A stretch of 64,000 nucleotides of DNA from assembly GCA_051294375.1 (NCBI GenBank), contig CM119269.1, positions 14,519,918 to 14,583,917 of the forward strand, given 5' to 3'. A program made the position numbers and the translations under genes. The stretch is from Paraspadella gotoi (Eukaryota > Chaetognatha). Shown here piece by piece: positions 32,475 through 43,340 of the stretch (position 1 is the stretch's first letter; each line of letters begins with the position of its first letter). Below the pieces are notes generated by a model. That model ran no database searches, was not told where the DNA came from, and saw only the letters and a program-made list of their open reading frames with translations.

Positions 32475-32502
32475 TATTGTACCTTCCCCCGGAGTTGATA
32501 CA

Positions 32503-32508
32503 AATAAA
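32503..32508 (+). promoter_or_regulatory. Gfrl polyadenylation signal (copy 2)
   Basis: AATAAA 29 nt after the stop codon, preserved in both copies. Confidence 0.6.
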
Positions 32509-33133
32509 AGTTTCCCTGTTACTATTTTTATTTTCTCGTTATCATCAATGAGGCCTTGATTATAATAGTTTTAAGCATTGGTCTACGTAACTATACTTAA
32601 CTATATAATAGTCAAAGTAGACTTCGATATTGTAGACTTCTATATTATTGACAATAATATATTGACAATAATAATACAATAATATTGTAGTCCTTGTTCG
32701 TGTTAGGCAGATTGCTATTTTGTTTAGTTGTACGCTGCTTCGTACTGAGGACGAATCGCTAGATGTCGTATGATTATGAACCAGATTAGAATATGTAAAT
32801 GAGATACAGAGAATAGAAGAGGATTCGACTGAAACAAAAAGGCAATCCTAGAGTTTCCCTAGTAACAAGATATACAACGTTTTTGGCTACTCATTGCCAT
32901 GCAATGATCTGTTAGTGCCACCATACTGATGCCAGATTAGTCGCTGATCACGTGACTTTCTCACAGTACACACCAATTTTCCCTTGTGAGACTTAAAATT
33001 AAAGTGAAAATTGTGGAAATAGTTTAATCATCGTCGTTATTTCATTTCCCGTCTTCTGTGTTTTTTTCTTTTGGGAAAAACTGTGATATCACCAAAAATA
33101 TTTTCGTTTCACATTNNNNNNNNNNNNNNNNNN

Positions 33134-33169
<36 letters not shown>

Positions 33170-33726
33170 GTTTGATTCTGATTCTGTGCTTAGTTTATAT
33201 TCAAATAGTTCTAAATTTAAATTATAAGAATTAAAACTTGCGAGTCTCGCGATCCCTTTTCTTTGAAATGAGACCATTTCCTGAAAACAAAGAAACGGTT
33301 TCAACTTTTACATATGTATATTTACAACCGAGATATTCTGGTATTTTATTGCTGTGCTTTATGAATCGTTAATGAAAAAAAAAAGGTTCTTAGTCTGAAA
33401 AATAACAGTTCATGTATAAGTAGTAGTTAAGCCTGAAGTCTGTGTTATTTCTGTTTTTGATTTTTACAGGGGGACCGAGTCTTGCTTTACCGGCAATTTT
33501 TGCCTGGAATTAAAATTTTAGAATCTCAAAAGTCGAATTTTTTTTCGTTTTAAAATAATGATTTCCAAGTTCACCATAAAATTTCACGTAAGTACCTCGG
33601 CATCTTATCATCTTGAATGGTGATTCCAGCGGACAAAAAGGTCTTTTATTGTGGAAAAATGGTTGTTTTTTCGTTAGTTATCAACCTTCATCATGATGCT
33701 TTGGTGAGAATTGGCGAGGTCAGCCG
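32509..33726. other. Spacer between Gfrl and TTLL4 (copy 2)
   Basis: About 1.2 kb of AT-rich sequence with an 18-N gap and (ATT)n. The only open frames are short. It must contain the TTLL4 5' region, but no promoter motif can be called with confidence. Confidence 0.45.
33116..33133. other. Assembly gap (18 N)
   Basis: Replaces part of an (ATT)n tract that is sequenced in copy 1 near 18525-18595. Confidence 1.
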
Positions 33727-33871
33727 ATGGCATCACGAGCGGGCGGTGGCGGCGTGGGAGGGAGCGTTGTTGGCGGAATCAGCTCGGCAGAGGGCGATGC
33801 GAGAGAGAGGACGCCTCGTCGGATGCTTCAACGACAGACAAGAATCGAAAAGGAGGAACAACCGCTAAACG
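33727..33871 (+). CDS. TTLL4: TTLL4 exon 1 (start uncertain)
   Basis: ATG at 33727 opens MASRAGGGGVGGSVVGGISS and ends in phase 1 at a GTCAGT donor (33872), matching exon 2. Another frame favoured by copy 1 (GVEGSVVGANHSQSGDARES) is also open, with a stop just upstream. The two copies differ by several indels here, so frame and start remain open. Confidence 0.45.
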
Positions 33872-36800
33872 GTCAGTTATACATTGTTTGAATATATTTA
33901 TCAGAAATGGTCCGACAGACAGATAGACACACCCTATCCAATGTATCCAAGCCTGCCCTTCTCATATTCGTCCTATTTTATCTTGATTACAATTCAGGCG
34001 AATCCTCCGCATGCCGTCGTTTCCTAAAAGATCTTCCGCTCGGGAATTCCCCGACTCCGGACGCGACGCGAGGGAGTTTCCACGGCCACGAGTTGCGGCG
34101 CGAAGGAGGCGGGGCCGACGGGATTAGGAATGTCGTCTCGTCTTCGCGGCCCCGCCCACCGACCGACGCGTCGCACTTGTATCCTGGATATCGGCATCCG
34201 AGTTCGACGGCGCCCTCGGCCCGCGACTGTTCCCCGTCTTCCCACTCGGCGATTTCGGCCGCGTCGGGCGATCTCAGCTTCAACGGGTTCAACGAACCCT
34301 CGCCCATTTCTCCTTGTTTCGCCACCGTCGACTCCAATGTCTCGCAGCAGCAGGGCATCCGATTCCTGCGAACGCTGCGAGACTCGCAGGCTCCGTCACC
34401 CGGCCACGCCGTCGACAATGACGCCATCCTCGACAACGGACGCGTGAGAAGTGGCAGGCAGCAGCAGCGTCACAACGCCAAGCTGCAGCCGCAGCAACAG
34501 GGATCGGGCGATTACGAGTCGACCAAGCGGGAGACCAAAGAAAAATACAGTGTGCATAACAACAGTGATGCGGTGAACAACAACAGCAACTGCAACGGGA
34601 TGCAGGTTGGTATATTGTTACGAGTCAAATTTAGTTTTACAGTCATTTACAAAATATTTGTATATTTCCAGGTCCAGTCAACTCTGTCTGCGCCTTTTGG
34701 GCTTTGCGCTTATTCCCCGATGGTGTCGACCCCGCCTTCGCCCGTAATGCTGATGCCCAACAGTGAGAGCGTCAATCGCATTGGCGGAGTCAGGTGAGTC
34801 TTCCGCTTCTACATTTGGAGTCAGAAGCACTCGCAAAGCATCCGCTCTTCTCTCCACCGTTCAGGCAAGGCTATTCCAGCGGCGGTTCGATCCGCGGCTG
34901 CGGCGGCGCCTCCGTCGGCTCCACTTGTTCGCGACTCGAGGATCTGTCGCGCCTTTCTTCCTCCGGGTTTTCGCTCAACCTCCTCTCGAATTCCACGTCG
35001 CCCGTCGGAGAAGCGAACCTTCTCATCGACTCCGGTTTGTCTAGTTCGAAATTATATTTTGTTCTTTGATTTATAATATAAATTTTATAATTAGTTATTT
35101 TAACGTCATCATAAGCACCGGGAGTATAATGAGTATAAGATTTGTTTTCAATATGAGAAATACTTTGTAACAAATTATTTTTATATAATATATTTTATAA
35201 TAATTGTTATTTTTTTTCTTCGATGTTGCGCGTTAGGGCTGTCTTCCGAGGGATCTAGCTCCAGTCACCTGCAACGTCATGGACATCGCGCCGCAAACAG
35301 TAAATTTTGTGAAAATTGATAGCTGGCGACAGACCTACTATGACAGTCTATTTATGAGACTCTTTTTCATTTATCCCACGTCCCGTTTCAGGCGCGTCGA
35401 CGGCGTTGCCACGGGCGCAGCAGGCGAAACGAGGAGACGGCGCCAAGTCCGAACATAGCGGCGCCTCAAAGGCTGAAACTAAAAGGACTAACAAAAACGA
35501 GAGCTCCTCCAAGTAAATTAAACTTCAGCTTTAGATTGAAACTGTTTCTAGTAGTCTTCCTTTCAGCGTTGAGGAAAAAGTTTCATTTTGCACCGTAGTT
35601 TCATGAGTAACGATTGATACAATGTAATTTAAAAAAATAATTACAATTGCTAACGTGCATTAACAATAAATCTTTTTTCAATCAATTACCGATATAAAAA
35701 GTTTCATAATCGAGATGCAAACGTTGAATTTCAATCTTTTATCCCGATAGACGTCGATCGATGGCGCCACGACAGGATTCGGCGACTTCGACGGGGTCTC
35801 ACGACTTGGACCCGGAGGAAGATTCGACCCCGACGGTCAAGACCGTCGCCAGGCGAGTCATTCGTTCAATCTTCCTCTCGATGACCCGTTTCTTTTCTCG
35901 TCGGTTTTATCCATAGTATAACTACGAGTTTCCCTTTCAGGAGATGCGCGTCTTCGAGCGGCTACGGGTCCACCTCCTCAAAGGAGCGTGTCGAGAGCCA
36001 ATCACCTCGGAGCGCTGGCGTCGCCGGAGCGAAACCTAAAGTTTCCTCTAGGGATGGCGAAGCGGCTAAAAAGTACGTCGGGATTGAATGAAATTAAAAT
36101 TTAAAATTATTTAGTCGATCCAACATAAAAAACATAAACAATTTTTGTATAACATCTCTAAATCTGTGAAATATTAAGGTGAGTGGACACTTATCAGACA
36201 AATTAGATGTATTTCAAGCCCAATATTATGTAGCACGAATTGTTGTCTTACCTCTCACCAACACCAATTGACCGGGCTAACGATATCCCCCTGAATTTTT
36301 TCTCTCTTCATAAGCGAAAATATTCATTTCAAGACAAGCCTGTTTGGTCTGCTGCAGCCTTTTTACAGCTAATTTTCACATTTTTTATCTTTTTCCAAAT
36401 TTCATTTTAGTTTCACCAAATCCCGCACCCTCTGCAGTCCACCATCACGAGAGAGGCGCAAGTCGTCTTCAGTCGCCAGAGAGAAGAGACCAAAGTCCAG
36501 TGGTCCCACTGGTCACGTCGAGATTTCTCTGGAACCAGGTCCGTCTCTCTCGCGCCAGTGAATAAATAATTTTTTTGTTTCTTTTTTTTTTTTATTTAGG
36601 TATATTTGCAGCTTTCTTTTCGCAGTGTTTTATTTGGTTTTAAGAGCGATTAATTTAATTTAAACTAAATCGCTGTTAAAACCAAATCGAATTGTTTTTG
36701 ATAAATTTAAATATTAACTATTTTCTTAGCCGTGCAAGCCTGCGGCCGCCCGCCGCTACAACGCGGTCGTTCGACGGAAAGCCACTCCACGACTCCCGGC

Positions 36801-39570
36801 AGCGCCGCGTGCTGCGGTGCTCGATCCATGGAGTCGACTGCGACTCATCGGCGACCATCGCTCCGCCGAGGCGCCTCCACCGAAAGCAGCTCCTCCGACG
36901 GAAAATCAAACAGAAAAGTCGTCATCTCCGAAACCCAGTTAAAGGGGCCCACCCCGGCGCCGATCGGAATGGGAGGCGCTGCACCCATTGCCACCGTGGA
37001 GAAGCTCGACGATTCCTTCACCATCAAGTAAGTTACAAATTTATTATGAATTATAAATTGAGTTCATAACTACTTTCCGTCTCCTTCTTACCCATAAACA
37101 GACCGGAAATGTGGCCGCCAGCGCCGCCGCGCCAAAAGCGATACCCGTCGGAAGTGGCCGAAATTGACGACCTCATCGTCGTTGAGAAGGAAGACGACGG
37201 CGAAGGGGACAGCGTGAGGAGGGCGTTGCCGCGTCGGTGCAGCGAGGAGGACAACTTTGGCGACGACGAGGAGGATCAGGTCTTAATTCTAAAGTGTAGT
37301 TAGGTCTAAAAATTAAGTCTAAAGTTAAAATTAGAAAAGACCAATTTCTAAATCAAATTTAATAATTAATTTGTTGAATGTTGATGATCAATTAATTTCC
37401 GTGTACTTCTTGGAAACAATGTTTTTACTTTTTAATCTTTGACCGAAAAAAAAAGTATTAATTTTAAAACCTTTTCTTACAGTCATGATTAAATCTTGTG
37501 TTACTGTTATTGTAACGAAATTGATTTAACCAAGCAAAAATAATAATAAATAAATAAATGAACAATAATAATTGAAGTAGGCCTTCATCCCTTTTACAAA
37601 ATAATAACATAGCAGTATCCTGCATGCTTTCAATCGAGTCAATTTAATTTATTTGTTGTTATTGCTTTTTCAGGACGATGCATTTCCGGACGAGGAGGAC
37701 GATGCTGATGATGAGGATGATGACGAAGATCCAGTTGTCGATGACGAGCAAGAAATTTTGGACGACATCAACGATGAAAGATTCTCTGATGACAACGACG
37801 CCGACGACGCCGGAGACGATGAGGATGATGACGGTGAGTGTTTGGATAATGTGTAATTTCGAAATGATTTTTGGATGTGATTGGCAATTGAACCAGATTT
37901 TATGATTGATAGTATCTGTCACATTTTCAATCTCGTTTATTTTCCGCGGAGTTTTCTTTTTCCCTTCTTAACTGTTACACCTTTCCTGACAGACGACGGA
38001 TCGACCGACGACGTGACGCTCGGCACCGCAGTGGGCGTGGCCTCGTCTCTCGGCGGCGGCGCTTCCATCTCTTCTCTCCATCACCACCGCTTGCATCGGG
38101 TCTCGACCAAAATCAATGGCGTCAAGTCCAAGGATTCCGGCAAAGAAAAGCGCCCCGGAAAGTCCGGGGTCGCTGCGTTTCTCGGCCGGTATGTTGAACG
38201 TTGCTGTAATGAAGTAGCATTATACGGAGTCGATTGTATACACTAAAAATTTGTCACATTACCTATTTTAGTACAAGCGCGTCTCAATTCTCCAAAAACA
38301 AATCTTCATCTCTTTCGAAGTTATTTTGTGATCAATTTTCATCGGTCTCTATTTCACAACCTCGTGCGGGGTCTGCCTCCGTCTTGGAACGTTATGGGTA
38401 TGTACAAAGCAAAGGGTACCGTTGATATTGTAATAAAGTGGGCATTTATTTGAGTATCAGATTATGGACAGATTAGAAAGGTTAAGGGAGGCATATACGT
38501 ATGTACTATGTAGTTGGGCATTGTAATATGTTTACCACCTATAAGTCGTGACCCGGCGGCTCATTGACCATAAGGTACCGGGATCGATCCCCAAAGGTAC
38601 TTGCGGGAAGCTGTAAACTGCCTTGGGGGCCTGGAAAACTTTCAAGCCCAGGACCCGTTCCATGGCTACTAGAGGGGGTTAAAGAAGTTGCGGATAGCAT
38701 TCTTCAGCCCACTTAGCTCCTTGTCCACATATATCATTTTGTGGGAGAAAATGGTAATATAATAGTCGAAATGGCGAAACCGATCATGGTTTATGAGGCA
38801 AAGTCAAAGTCAAATCAAGTACGTGTAGAGAAAGTAGCAAATGCTGAGATTAGATTGATGATCGGCCAATTGCATCCTAAACAGCCAATATCTTTTTTAT
38901 TTCTTTAACGTTGTGGTTAAACAGTTTTCTCTCAATAGGCATGAATTATGAATCATTGATTATTTAATTAATATTTTTTTAGATGCCGCGTGGATTCTCA
39001 AAATAGTCCACTTGACATCTTGACCGGACCTCAGCGACCCCATTCAGCTGCCACAGAACCTGTTACGCTTCCCGCTCTCACCAAAAGTCTATTTCCCAAG
39101 GTACTGTATGATTTTATACGTACGTACGTACTAAGTTTTTAATTCACGGATCTGTGAATACTTACACGCAGTCTCCATTAAACGAAAAAAGGTTTCAAAT
39201 CAAATTGTTTTCCATGTACGTACAATATACGAATTATATTTCTTTAGAGATTGATTCTCATTAACTATTTGAGTTTTTTAATACATCAATCAAACAATCA
39301 ACGTAGAGAGTTGTAACCAGCGCAAATTGCGCGCAAATATTTTAAGTTAGCAAGTTTCTTTTTTTTTAAATTTAATTTGCGTGGTATATTTATTATTGAT
39401 CATAAATTATTTAATTTAGGTGCCTCCCACAATTACATTTTGCGGCCCCAACGAGAAAGTGGAGCCTTTTCCCCCTGAAATCGCCAAACTGCTCAAGTGG
39501 CGCATGTCGCCTATCACTCCAAATATCGTCAAGCACACCATCGCACGCTCAGGATTCAGAGCCACGAAAA
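33727..39570 (+). CDS. TTLL4: Tubulin polyglutamylase TTLL4-like (gene model, 16 exons, 3' incomplete)
   Basis: Exons: 33727-33871, 33998-34605, 34672-34793, 34865-35034, 35237-35299, 35392-35512, 35751-35852, 35941-36072, 36411-36538, 36730-37027, 37102-37279, 37674-37833, 37993-38188, 38272-38397, 38983-39100, 39420-39570. All phases agree (about 939 residues). The family call rests on the last exons: SLFPKVPPTITFCGPNEKVE and KLLKWRMSPITPNIVKHTIA are very close to the start of the conserved TTLL4 core (known family pattern TPNIVK.TI.RS.F). TTLL4 adds the first glutamate of side chains on tubulin and nucleosome assembly proteins. The N-terminal part is low-complexity (Ser, Gly, Arg, acidic), as in vertebrate TTLL4. 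The ATP-binding and catalytic part of the TTL domain is not found downstream in this window. Confidence 0.82.
33998..34605 (+). CDS. TTLL4: TTLL4 exon 2: long disordered region
   Basis: Acceptor ACAATTCAG ends at 33997 and donor GTTGGT begins at 34606. 608 nt encode Ser/Arg/Pro-rich sequence such as ISAASGDLSFNGFNEPSPIS, then a Gln-rich stretch QQQGSGDYESTKRETKEKYS and an Asn-rich end. Low complexity, no domain. Confidence 0.75.
34672..34793 (+). CDS. TTLL4: TTLL4 exon 3
   Basis: Acceptor TTTCCAG ends at 34671, donor GTGAGT begins at 34794. Encodes VQSTLSAPFGLCAYSPMVST, then PPSPVMLMPNSESVNRIGGV. Phase 0 in, phase 2 out. Confidence 0.75.
34865..35034 (+). CDS. TTLL4: TTLL4 exon 4
   Basis: Acceptor CCGTTCAG ends at 34864, donor GTTTGT begins at 35035. 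Encodes QGYSSGGSIRGCGGASVGST and LEDLSRLSSSGFSLNLLSNS, ending EANLLIDS. Ser/Gly-rich. Confidence 0.75.
35237..35299 (+). CDS. TTLL4: TTLL4 exon 5
   Basis: Acceptor GCGTTAG ends at 35236, donor GTAAAT begins at 35300. Encodes GLSSEGSSSSHLQRHGHRAA plus N. A 63-nt exon in consistent phase. Confidence 0.65.
35392..35512 (+). CDS. TTLL4: TTLL4 exon 6
   Basis: Acceptor CGTTTCAG ends at 35391, donor GTAAAT begins at 35513. Encodes SASTALPRAQQAKRGDGAKS, then EHSGASKAETKRTNKNESSS. Basic, Ser-rich. Confidence 0.72.
35751..35852 (+). CDS. TTLL4: TTLL4 exon 7, followed by a GC-AG intron
   Basis: Acceptor CCCGATAG ends at 35750. It encodes KRRSMAPRQDSATSTGSHDL, then DPEEDSTPTVKTVAR. The donor is GCGAGT at 35853 rather than GT; both duplicate copies carry the C. 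The phase fits exon 8. Confidence 0.7.
35941..36072 (+). CDS. TTLL4: TTLL4 exon 8
   Basis: Acceptor TCCCTTTCAG ends at 35940, donor GTACGT begins at 36073. Encodes RCASSSGYGSTSSKERVESQ, then SPRSAGVAGAKPKVSSRDGE. Confidence 0.75.
36411..36538 (+). CDS. TTLL4: TTLL4 exon 9
   Basis: Acceptor TCATTTTAG ends at 36410, donor GTCCGT begins at 36539. Encodes NFTKSRTLCSPPSRERRKSS, then VAREKRPKSSGPTGHVEISL. Basic low complexity. Confidence 0.75.
36730..37027 (+). CDS. TTLL4: TTLL4 exon 10
   Basis: Acceptor TTTTCTTAG ends at 36729, donor GTAAGT begins at 37028. 298 nt encode AVQACGRPPLQRGRSTESHS through KVVISETQLKGPTPAPIGMG to TVEKLDDSFTI. Confidence 0.78.
37102..37279 (+). CDS. TTLL4: TTLL4 exon 11
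   Basis: Acceptor CATAAACAG ends at 37101, donor GTCTTA begins at 37280. Encodes KPEMWPPAPPRQKRYPSEVA, then EIDDLIVVEKEDDGEGDSVR and an acidic end DNFGDDEEDQ. Confidence 0.75.
37674..37833 (+). CDS. TTLL4: TTLL4 exon 12: highly acidic segment
   Basis: Acceptor CTTTTTCAG ends at 37673, donor GTGAGT begins at 37834. Encodes DDAFPDEEDDADDEDDDEDP, then VVDDEQEILDDINDERFSDD and more Asp. About half the residues are Asp or Glu. Confidence 0.78.
37993..38188 (+). CDS. TTLL4: TTLL4 exon 13
   Basis: Acceptor CCTGACAG ends at 37992, donor GTATGT begins at 38189. Encodes DGSTDDVTLGTAVGVASSLG, a His-rich LHHHRLHR and a Lys-rich NGVKSKDSGKEKRPGKSGVA. Confidence 0.75.
38272..38397 (+). CDS. TTLL4: TTLL4 exon 14
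   Basis: Acceptor CTATTTTAG ends at 38271, donor GTATGT begins at 38398. Encodes TSASQFSKNKSSSLSKLFCD, then QFSSVSISQPRAGSASVLER. It is the last exon inside the duplication. Confidence 0.7.
38983..39100 (+). CDS. TTLL4: TTLL4 exon 15
   Basis: Acceptor TTTTTTTAG ends at 38982, donor GTACTG begins at 39101. Encodes CRVDSQNSPLDILTGPQRPH, then TEPVTLPALTKSLFPK. The end SLFPK is the lead-in to the conserved TTLL4 core. Single-copy, outside the duplication. Confidence 0.82.
39420..39570 (+). CDS. TTLL4: TTLL4 exon 16: start of conserved enzyme core
   Basis: Acceptor TTAATTTAG ends at 39419, donor GTGAGT begins at 39571. Encodes VPPTITFCGPNEKVEPFPPE, then IAKLLKWRMSPITPNIVKHT and IARSGFRATK. The TPNIVK...IARSGF motif is diagnostic for TTLL4-type ligases. 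It ends one base into a codon, so another exon must follow. Confidence 0.88.
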
Positions 39571-42500
39571 GTGAGTTTTGTGGTCCTTATTTACAAGCAG
39601 TTGGCAATTTATAAGATCCGGGATCGCCGCTAGAAGGGTTTTATTAATATTTTGCTGTCAGTTGAATGCTTTCGGTAATTTGAAAGCTTTCGTTTAACAA
39701 GATCGCCCAGTTTTTTAAAAGTTCCACGTTTGTTTTTAAAACTGTAAAAAGCAAAACCTTATTTGTTGCTACTCCACCTTTTTTCTTTTAATGCTTTCGC
39801 CAATTCATTAAAAGGCATTTACGAATTAACTGGAAAAAACAGTGTCCTCTATTCAAGTATGTACGATTACCTTATCAATTTCGAGTATAGATTACGGCAA
39901 AACTTTTGTACCCAAAATATTATATAAACGGAATTGGGATTAAACAATTTTTCGTGAATACTAAGATCCTAATTTACAAGTTAGAAACTGTTTAATAATT
40001 ACTATTAATAATGATGTATATTTATTTTCAATTGAAAAAATTATTATACACCGGTTCCCATTTAAATATTGCCGTAGACTATCACGCATTTTGATTTATT
40101 AAAAATACAAACCATTACCTTTACCCTAATATATATATATATATTTGGTACAAATAATATATAATTTTTCACACAACCAGTCGCTTCAAGAAAAAAAATT
40201 TAACTCATAATATTGATTATTAACTGATACCTTTAGACCGATTTTTTTTAAACGACTCTAGTTTTTCAATCAGTAGGAATAAACAAATGCCCTCTGTAAA
40301 AAGTAGGAAGTAGCGCTTCACACGCGCAAAGGAAATTCTGTGCTGATCTTCCTCAATTGCTGGCGCGTTTTTTGGACCAATGAGAGAACTAGAAATCTTG
40401 CAGCAGGATATCAAGCTTCATCTTGCGGGATTCGTATTGGCTGCCAGTGTTAAAGCTTCATGCATCGAACAAAGCTTTCTTTGTCATGAAGTGCCATCTA
40501 TCGTGAATCTTTTGTAAGGCTTTTTTCATCCGAAACATATGAACAGTTCGCCCTTTATTTATTTGAGGCAGATATTATTATGATTTTCATAAAAGTAATA
40601 ATAATATATCTTCAATTTGGTGAGCTTGGGAAAAAATGAAGACTTGTGCGACGAAGCTTTCGTGCAGTGAGATTCCCTTTCTGTTTATTTATCCGTCATC
40701 GTTTTGATGGAAGGAGGTTCTCCCCTTTCAAGGAACAAAGGAGCTCGACCCTTGCCGAATCGCAAAGCCCTTGGCACCGTTTGAGAACGAAGCTAAGGAG
40801 AAGGACGAGGACGAGCGTAACGACGACGACAACGACAATTCCGTTTTGGCGTCATCTTCTGAATTGGATTTTAAATTTCTTCTTAGAAGGAAAATATGCA
40901 CCGTCGAATTGTGTAGTGGAGGGGGGCCATAATTGGCTTAAGAATCTTGTTTTGAGGCCATTTTCGGCCAAGGTCTTAGTTATGTGTCTACTGCGTTGCT
41001 TGCGTGTATGGTAATGGGATGCCGAGCCGTGAATTTCTCTTCGCGTTGCCTTTTCCCCCTTCACCTCTTTCACATCTTTCTTCTCTTCCCCATCGGATTC
41101 GGTCGGAAACGCTGAGCTTCAGTTAGAGAAAGAGAGAGAGAAAGAGAGATTCCGGTGGTGGATCTCGTGGAATGCTAATTGGATCGGCTTGTCGCCAGAG
41201 ACGACTACGAATATTTCTCATGGAGACGTCAACTTTCTTTTTTTTACTCCAGCGAGAGAACGCGAGATGGATGGAGATAGAGAGAGAGAGTGAAGAGATA
41301 GGGAGAGCGACCAGAGAATAACCGTGGAATTACGAATTTAGCCGAGTCATCAAGAAAATTTCCTTCGGTCTCTGGAATGCTACTTTCATCGAGAATTCAT
41401 TAGTCGCTGCCCATCGGCGAAGAGACTCCCCGACCGAAACGCAATTAACGGCAATGCTGAGCAGCGGTTCTTGTTCGGGAGAGAGAAAGAAAGAAAAAAA
41501 TCCGCCTCGCCTTTCAATCGCTCTTCTCACCGTCTTTCCCTCATCCTACCGCCCCGCCCTCCACCTTCACTCCTCTCTCGCTCGTCTGGCAATCGCGAGG
41601 ACGAAACTCGCTACCTTTACTTTGTTCCACTCCTAAACGGCCATTTGGCGAAGCAATCGGGTCGAACTAATCGCTCCCCGACCCGCCGTCCGTCCGCGCT
41701 ATGATTGTTTCGGATCATCGCGCACTTTGGCTTTCGCGAACCCGCATCCGAAGATCCTGGGGACTTCCGCTCATAATTATAATTTTTTTTCCTGTGGTTC
41801 AAAGAGGGGAGAGGGGCCCGACAGAGCTGCGCGTTTCGTCGATATGCGGAAAGATGACGTCGTTGGGCAAATCGACTCGGAATCCACCGCCCGCGCGTCT
41901 CATTATAATTTCCTTTCCTTCCGCGACGGGGGGCGTCGGTTTCCGTTGAGCTGGCGCGAGTTTTCATCTACCCATCTCCTACCGCCGTCACGGTCGCTCT
42001 CTCTGCCCTTACATTTTCAGAAAAATATAATAAAATTTTCTAAAATACTTTCTAATATCTGTCGACGTTTCTACAAGTTTATGCAGAGCGATTGTAACGC
42101 TATGCAAAAAGATGCTTGAGGTTTCCTGCTTTTCCCTCGAAAAAAAGTATTTTTGGTGGGTTTGTGTTTCGGTATCCTCTGCGGTTTTGCTCAACTTAAA
42201 ATTCAGTCTCTTAACGATTTATGAATTCTCAACAGTGAGAAACGTAGCGAACTTCGTCTCCGGCGGCGCTGGAAAGATGAGGGGTTAGGAATTCGCAACA
42301 GAAAAAACCGCGAAAGACCCCCAACAGTATCGTCGCAGTTAGAGAGCGCGTTCCATCAAAACACCCCCGAACCAAAGTCACCATCTTTTTCCCTCTTCGA
42401 CCGCGGAATCGAAAATGCAAATTCGGTGTAATATCTTGAGCTCGTGGGATCTTGTCGGTTAGTCGGGGCATCGTTGACTTTGGTTTCGTCTGAGTCGTTA

Positions 42501-43278
42501 GTGGAGAAAAAAAAAACGGGGAAAACGAAGGGAATGGTATTCCTAGGAAAAGGGGATCGAAATCAAAATTGAGTTTGTGTGGTTTTGAACCGAGTTGAAC
42601 GATACTCACACACATGGTTGATGGAGAAGTCTCGGGGAGAAATAAAAACGTAAATGACTCTTGTCACAGTGCCATCCAAATTTTTTCCCTTGCCACCGAC
42701 TGGTTCGGTTTGGGTTGGTGAAAAGTGAAGTAAGTAAATTTTGAGGCAAAGACTCTAAGTGACCATCACTCTTGACTCGCGTTGACGCTGATCCATCAGA
42801 GACGGTCTCCTTATTTGCGTGAGGTCCTAGAAAAAGGGGACGGAGGACTCTTTTCGGCAGAGCTTTTACGACCATCACTGCTCATTTCTCGCGAATTAGT
42901 TTCTGCCTTAATTGTTGGAAAGATACTTACGATGCTTGAAGAATGAAGATATTTAAAAAAAAAAAATTAATTAGTACTCAAATTTGCGCGATACAATTTG
43001 ATATGTTGATCAGCTTTTGTTTTGATTTGTTAATTTTTTTCGTTTTAATCATGGGAAAGAGAAAGATCATTTGTTACGGATTGTGACTCGGGAGTAAAAC
43101 AAGTTTCAGCAAACGGTTTTTTTTCGCTTTAGTCATGATTTTAATTTTTCTTCTTTTCTTCCTCCGTTCCCATCTTTCTCCCTTTTTTTCCATCTGTTTC
43201 CATTTCTCTTCTATTCCCTTTCTTTTCTTTCTTTTTTATTTTCTCACGTTTCCAAACTTCAACGTTCTTCTTTCTTCT

Positions 43279-43290
43279 TCTCTCTCTCTT

Positions 43291-43340
<50 letters not shown>
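43279..43340 (+). repeat. (CT)n microsatellite
   Basis: CT array with a few TT interruptions inside a pyrimidine tract. Confidence 0.9.

Larger units (their letters stand above)
24266..38758 (+). repeat. Tandem segmental duplication, copy 2
   Basis: Direct repeat of 9390-24264. Gfrl exons 9-12 and TTLL4 exons 2-14 are all in frame here with canonical splice sites, except one GC donor. Ten-N and 18-N gaps replace a 290-bp polypyrimidine/GC stretch and an (ATT)n stretch seen in copy 1. Beyond 38758 the sequence is unique and continues with TTLL4 exon 15. Confidence 0.93.
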
